Part shown: piece after piece, positions 6,210-7,602 of the stretch
Layout: each line of letters opens with the position of its first letter
Numbering within the stretch: position 1 is the first letter of the stretch
Assembly: GCA_007123425.1 (NCBI GenBank)
Contig: SKLC01000203.1
Span: 1-7,602, forward strand
DNA: 7,602 nt
Direction: 5' to 3'
Origin: Nitriliruptoraceae bacterium
GTDB lineage: Bacteria; Actinomycetota; Nitriliruptoria; Nitriliruptorales; Nitriliruptoraceae
Program-made: the position numbers and the translations under genes
Notes under the pieces: generated by a model
Told to the model about the DNA's origin: nothing
Databases searched by the model: none
What the model saw: the letters and a program-made list of their open reading frames with translations, nothing else

Positions 6210-6599
6210 TCACGCCACGGTGGCGAGCAGGTCGCGACAGGCCTGCTCGCACCGGCGGCAGGCCTCCGCGCAGGCGCGGCAGTGGTCGTGATGGTCAGCG
6301 TGCTGCTCGCACTCCTCGGCGCAGCTCGCACAGGCCTGTGCGCAGACCTCGACCAGCTCCAGCCACGGGGCTCCCGAGGCGCCGGCGCGCCCCACGACCT
6401 TGGCGGTCGCGTGGCAGACGTCCGCGCAGTCGAGGTCACTGCGGATGCAGCGGGTGAGCGACGGATCACCCTCCTCGAGGCATGCGTCGGCGCACGCCTC
6501 GCAATGGGCGGCACAGTCACTGGCCGCCTCGATGACCGTCACCAGCTGCTCCGTACGCAGCCGGTCGCCGTGGTCGCGCAACACTTCTGCGAGCGCCAT
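6210..6599 (-). CDS. Cytosolic Cys-rich four-helix copper-binding protein (Csp3/DUF326-like)
   Basis: A protein of 129 residues with 16 cysteines arranged mainly as CxxxC and CxxC steps: C29, 33, 36, 40, 51, 58, 62, 86, 90, 93, 97, 107, 110, 114, 117 and 121. This spacing lines thiolates along the inside of a four-helix bundle, as in copper-storage (Csp) proteins, which hold many Cu(I) ions per monomer. Histidines cluster at 100-106 (HADHHDH) near the last helix pair and may guard the bundle mouth. There is no Tat or Sec signal, so it should be cytosolic like Csp3; periplasmic Csp1 carries a Tat signal. Its role would be copper buffering or detoxification. The ATG start has AAGGAG five bases upstream. 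It converges on the cation ATPase with only four bases between stop codons and is divergent from the epimerase-like gene. Storage of copper itself is inferred from the family. Confidence 0.9.
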   Translation of the reverse strand: MALAEVLRDHGDRLRTEQLVTVIEAASDCAAHCEACADACLEEGDPSLTRCIRSDLDCADVCHATAKVVGRAGASGAPWLELVEVCAQACASCAEECEQHADHHDHCRACAEACRRCEQACRDLLATVA

Positions 6600-6604
6600 G
6601 GTCT

Positions 6605-6610
6605 CTCCTT
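6605..6610 (-). promoter_or_regulatory. Ribosome binding site of the copper-binding protein gene
   Basis: AAGGAG on the minus strand ends five bases before the ATG at 6599, which fixes this start although the frame is open far upstream. Confidence 0.75.
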
Positions 6611-6628
6611 CGTCCTCCGGGGTGACTC

Positions 6629-6643
6629 GTCGGGCCACCCGAC
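6629..6643. promoter_or_regulatory. Dyad GTCGGG-CCA-CCCGAC, candidate operator
   Basis: A perfect 6-bp inverted repeat with three central bases, 30 bases upstream of the copper-protein start. A weak -10-like CATGCT (minus strand, 6646-6651) would put transcription start on this dyad, a typical repressor position. It shares GTCGG/CCGAC half-sites with the dyad at 6708-6720. Confidence 0.4.
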
Positions 6644-6651
6644 CGAGCATG

Positions 6652-6679
6652 CGAGGCGCCGTGCCACGCCCGCGCCTCG
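6652..6679. promoter_or_regulatory. Inverted repeat CGAGGCGC-N12-GCGCCTCG
   Basis: Perfect 8-bp arms with a 12-base gap, just upstream of the -10-like element for the copper-protein gene. It may be an operator or simply GC-rich chance pairing. Confidence 0.3.
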
Positions 6680-6707
6680 TGCCCCCTGCTGTCCGGCCGC
6701 GGTCGAA

Positions 6708-6720
6708 GGTCGGCCCGACC
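6708..6720. promoter_or_regulatory. Dyad GGTCGG-C-CCGACC, candidate operator
   Basis: Perfect 6-bp arms about one central base. Its centre is 78 bp from that of the 6629-6643 dyad, and both contain GTCGG/CCGAC. It lies midway between the divergent genes. Confidence 0.35.
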
Positions 6721-6781
6721 ACGCAGACACGACGGTGCCCTACGGCCGTCACGGCACCCGGCCAGTGGCCGTCCCACGGTG

Positions 6782-6814
6782 ATGGCGCTCGCCCGGCCCC
6801 TGCACGAGCGCCAT
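6782..6814. repeat. Inverted repeat ATGGCGCTCG-N13-CGAGCGCCAT
   Basis: Perfect 10-bp arms with a 13-base loop, ending 35 bases before the epimerase-like start. The right arm and the four bases after it (CGAGCGCCATGGTC, 6805-6818) recur exactly at 6590-6603, where they cover the copper protein's start codon. On the plus strand a stable leader hairpin is possible; no T-run follows it. Confidence 0.5.
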
Positions 6815-6839
6815 GGTCGGAAGGACGTCGAGACAGATC

Positions 6840-6843
6840 GAGG
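6840..6843 (+). promoter_or_regulatory. Ribosome binding site of the epimerase-like gene
   Basis: GAGG lies five bases before ATG 6849 and supports that start. Confidence 0.55.
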
Positions 6844-6848
6844 CACCG

Positions 6849-7602
6849 ATGCGCATCGTGATCACCGGCGCGACCGGCAACATCGGCAGCACCCTGGTCT
6901 CCCAGCTGGCGCACGACCCGCGCGTGTCCTCCATCGTCGGGCTCGCCCGCCGCCGCCCCGACTGGTCGCCGCCCAAGACCACGTGGGCGACCGTCGACCT
7001 GGCGCTCGGCGACCCCCGCGCGGAGCACCGTGTCCCGGGCAGCGGCCAGGCCGCCCCGCACCACGATCACGACGAGGAGCTGGTGTCGCTGCTCGCCGGG
7101 GCGGACGCGGTGGTCCACCTCGCCTGGATCTTCCAGCCCACGCGCGATCCCGTGCGGACCTGGCGCGCGAACGTCCGCGGCAGCATCCGGCTGTTCGAGG
7201 CGGCCGCGCGCGCGGGCGCGGGCGCACTGGTGCACGCCTCCTCGGTCGGCGCCTACGCCCCCGGCCCGCAGTCGGGTCGCGTGGACGAGTCCTGGCCCAC
7301 GCACGCCCTGCCGACTGCCGCCTACGGGAGGGAGAAGGCCTACCTCGAGCGCGTGCTCGATGCGCTCGAGCTGCGCCACCCCGAGCTGCGGGTGGTGCGC
7401 ATGCGCCCGGGGTTCATCTTCCAGCGCGCCTCGGCGCCGGAGCAGCGGCGCCTGTTCGCGGGCCCCCTGGTCCCGGGCGCGCTGCTGCGCCCCTCGCTGG
7501 TGCCGGTGGTCCCCGACCTGCCGGGCCTGCGCCTGCAGACCCTGCACGCCGAGGATGCCGCCGACGCCTTCGGCCGCGCGGCGCTCGGCGACGTCAGCGG
7601 CG
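6849..7602 (+). CDS. NAD(P)-dependent epimerase/dehydratase (extended SDR), 3' end cut by the window
   Basis: 251 codons are visible and the frame is open at the right edge; relatives are about 310-330 residues, so roughly a quarter is missing. Residues 1-36 form the Rossmann entry: TGATGNIG (6-13) is the GxxGxxG dinucleotide motif, and the arginines after strand 2 (LARRR, 32-36) suggest NADP(H) over NAD(H). DAVVHLAW starts strand 4, HASSVGAYAPG (129-139) carries the catalytic Ser (131 or 132), and YGREK (Y159, K163) is the active-site YxxxK. VDESWPT and RPGFIFQR match an actinobacterial SDR subfamily whose substrate I do not know. An unusual insert at about residues 58-76, with HHDHDEE at 71-77, sits before strand 4 where most members have a short loop. 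It is divergent from the copper protein across a 249-base region. Confidence 0.9.
   Translation, partial: MRIVITGATGNIGSTLVSQLAHDPRVSSIVGLARRRPDWSPPKTTWATVDLALGDPRAEHRVPGSGQAAPHHDHDEELVSLLAGADAVVHLAWIFQPTRDPVRTWRANVRGSIRLFEAAARAGAGALVHASSVGAYAPGPQSGRVDESWPTHALPTAAYGREKAYLERVLDALELRHPELRVVRMRPGFIFQRASAPEQRRLFAGPLVPGALLRPSLVPVVPDLPGLRLQTLHAEDAADAFGRAALGDVSG

Noticed and set aside
3428..6520. A 1030-codon open frame on the minus strand opposite the ATPase
   Set aside because: It is the antisense shadow of the ATPase in GC-rich DNA. The translation is His/Gln/Arg/Gly-rich with no domain, while the plus-strand frame holds every P-type motif.
6749..6814. A 21-codon minus-strand frame starting MALVQ that mimics the copper protein's start (MALAE)
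   Set aside because: It has no ribosome binding site and matches the copper protein only over the repeated ATGGCGCTCG; reported as a repeat instead.
6600..6848. A CsoR-type copper operator
   Set aside because: I found no G-tract dyad of the CsoR kind; the dyads present are GTCGG-, GAGGCGC- and ATGGCGCTCG-based.
1..7602. tRNA, rRNA, insertion sequence, integron, prophage or CRISPR signals
   Set aside because: No cloverleaf, transposase or integrase motif, regularly spaced repeat or terminal inverted repeat was seen on either strand.

Overview
The window is very GC-rich (visibly above 70 %, with G/C in nearly every third codon position). Its gene families are typical of Actinomycetota: an actinobacterial-type extended SDR, a cytosolic Cys-rich four-helix copper-storage-like protein, an XRE-cupin regulator and a coiled-coil M23 peptidase with an SSG linker. 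A high-GC actinobacterium, possibly from a deep-branching class, is the best guess; nothing here fixes genus or species. I see no mobile element, CRISPR array, tRNA or rRNA, and the genes look chromosomal and ordinary in base use.

Layout. Minus strand, right to left from 3241: (i) a three-part regulator (degenerate RecA/KaiC-like domain, XRE helix-turn-helix, metal-less cupin), (ii) a GreA/GreB-family transcription factor with an altered coiled-coil tip, and (iii) a secreted coiled-coil M23 murein endopeptidase that ends near the left edge. Plus strand: (iv) a 914-residue P2-type (SERCA-like) cation ATPase, divergent from the regulator. Minus strand: (v) a 129-residue, 16-cysteine four-helix copper-binding protein, convergent with the ATPase and 4 bases from it. 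Plus strand: (vi) an NAD(P)-dependent epimerase/dehydratase cut by the right edge and divergent from the copper protein.

No gap reaches 300 bases, but four of them hold structure. Bases 1332-1525 contain a perfect 11-bp inverted repeat (terminator-like) and a bulged leader hairpin. Bases 1991-2056 hold three TGAAGC/GCTTCA half-sites that can pair in two exclusive ways. Bases 3242-3460 carry two triloop hairpins. Bases 6600-6848 carry four dyads, two of which share the GTCGG/CCGAC half-site.

How the genes relate. There is no obvious single pathway. The regulator/ATPase pair shares a divergent region, so the regulator could control the ATPase, itself or both. The ATPase and copper protein both concern metal or cation handling, but the ATPase lacks the CPx motif of copper pumps. 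The most unusual items are the regulator's domain architecture and the ATPase's ion site, where three positions that bind Ca2+ in SERCA read G, T and K.
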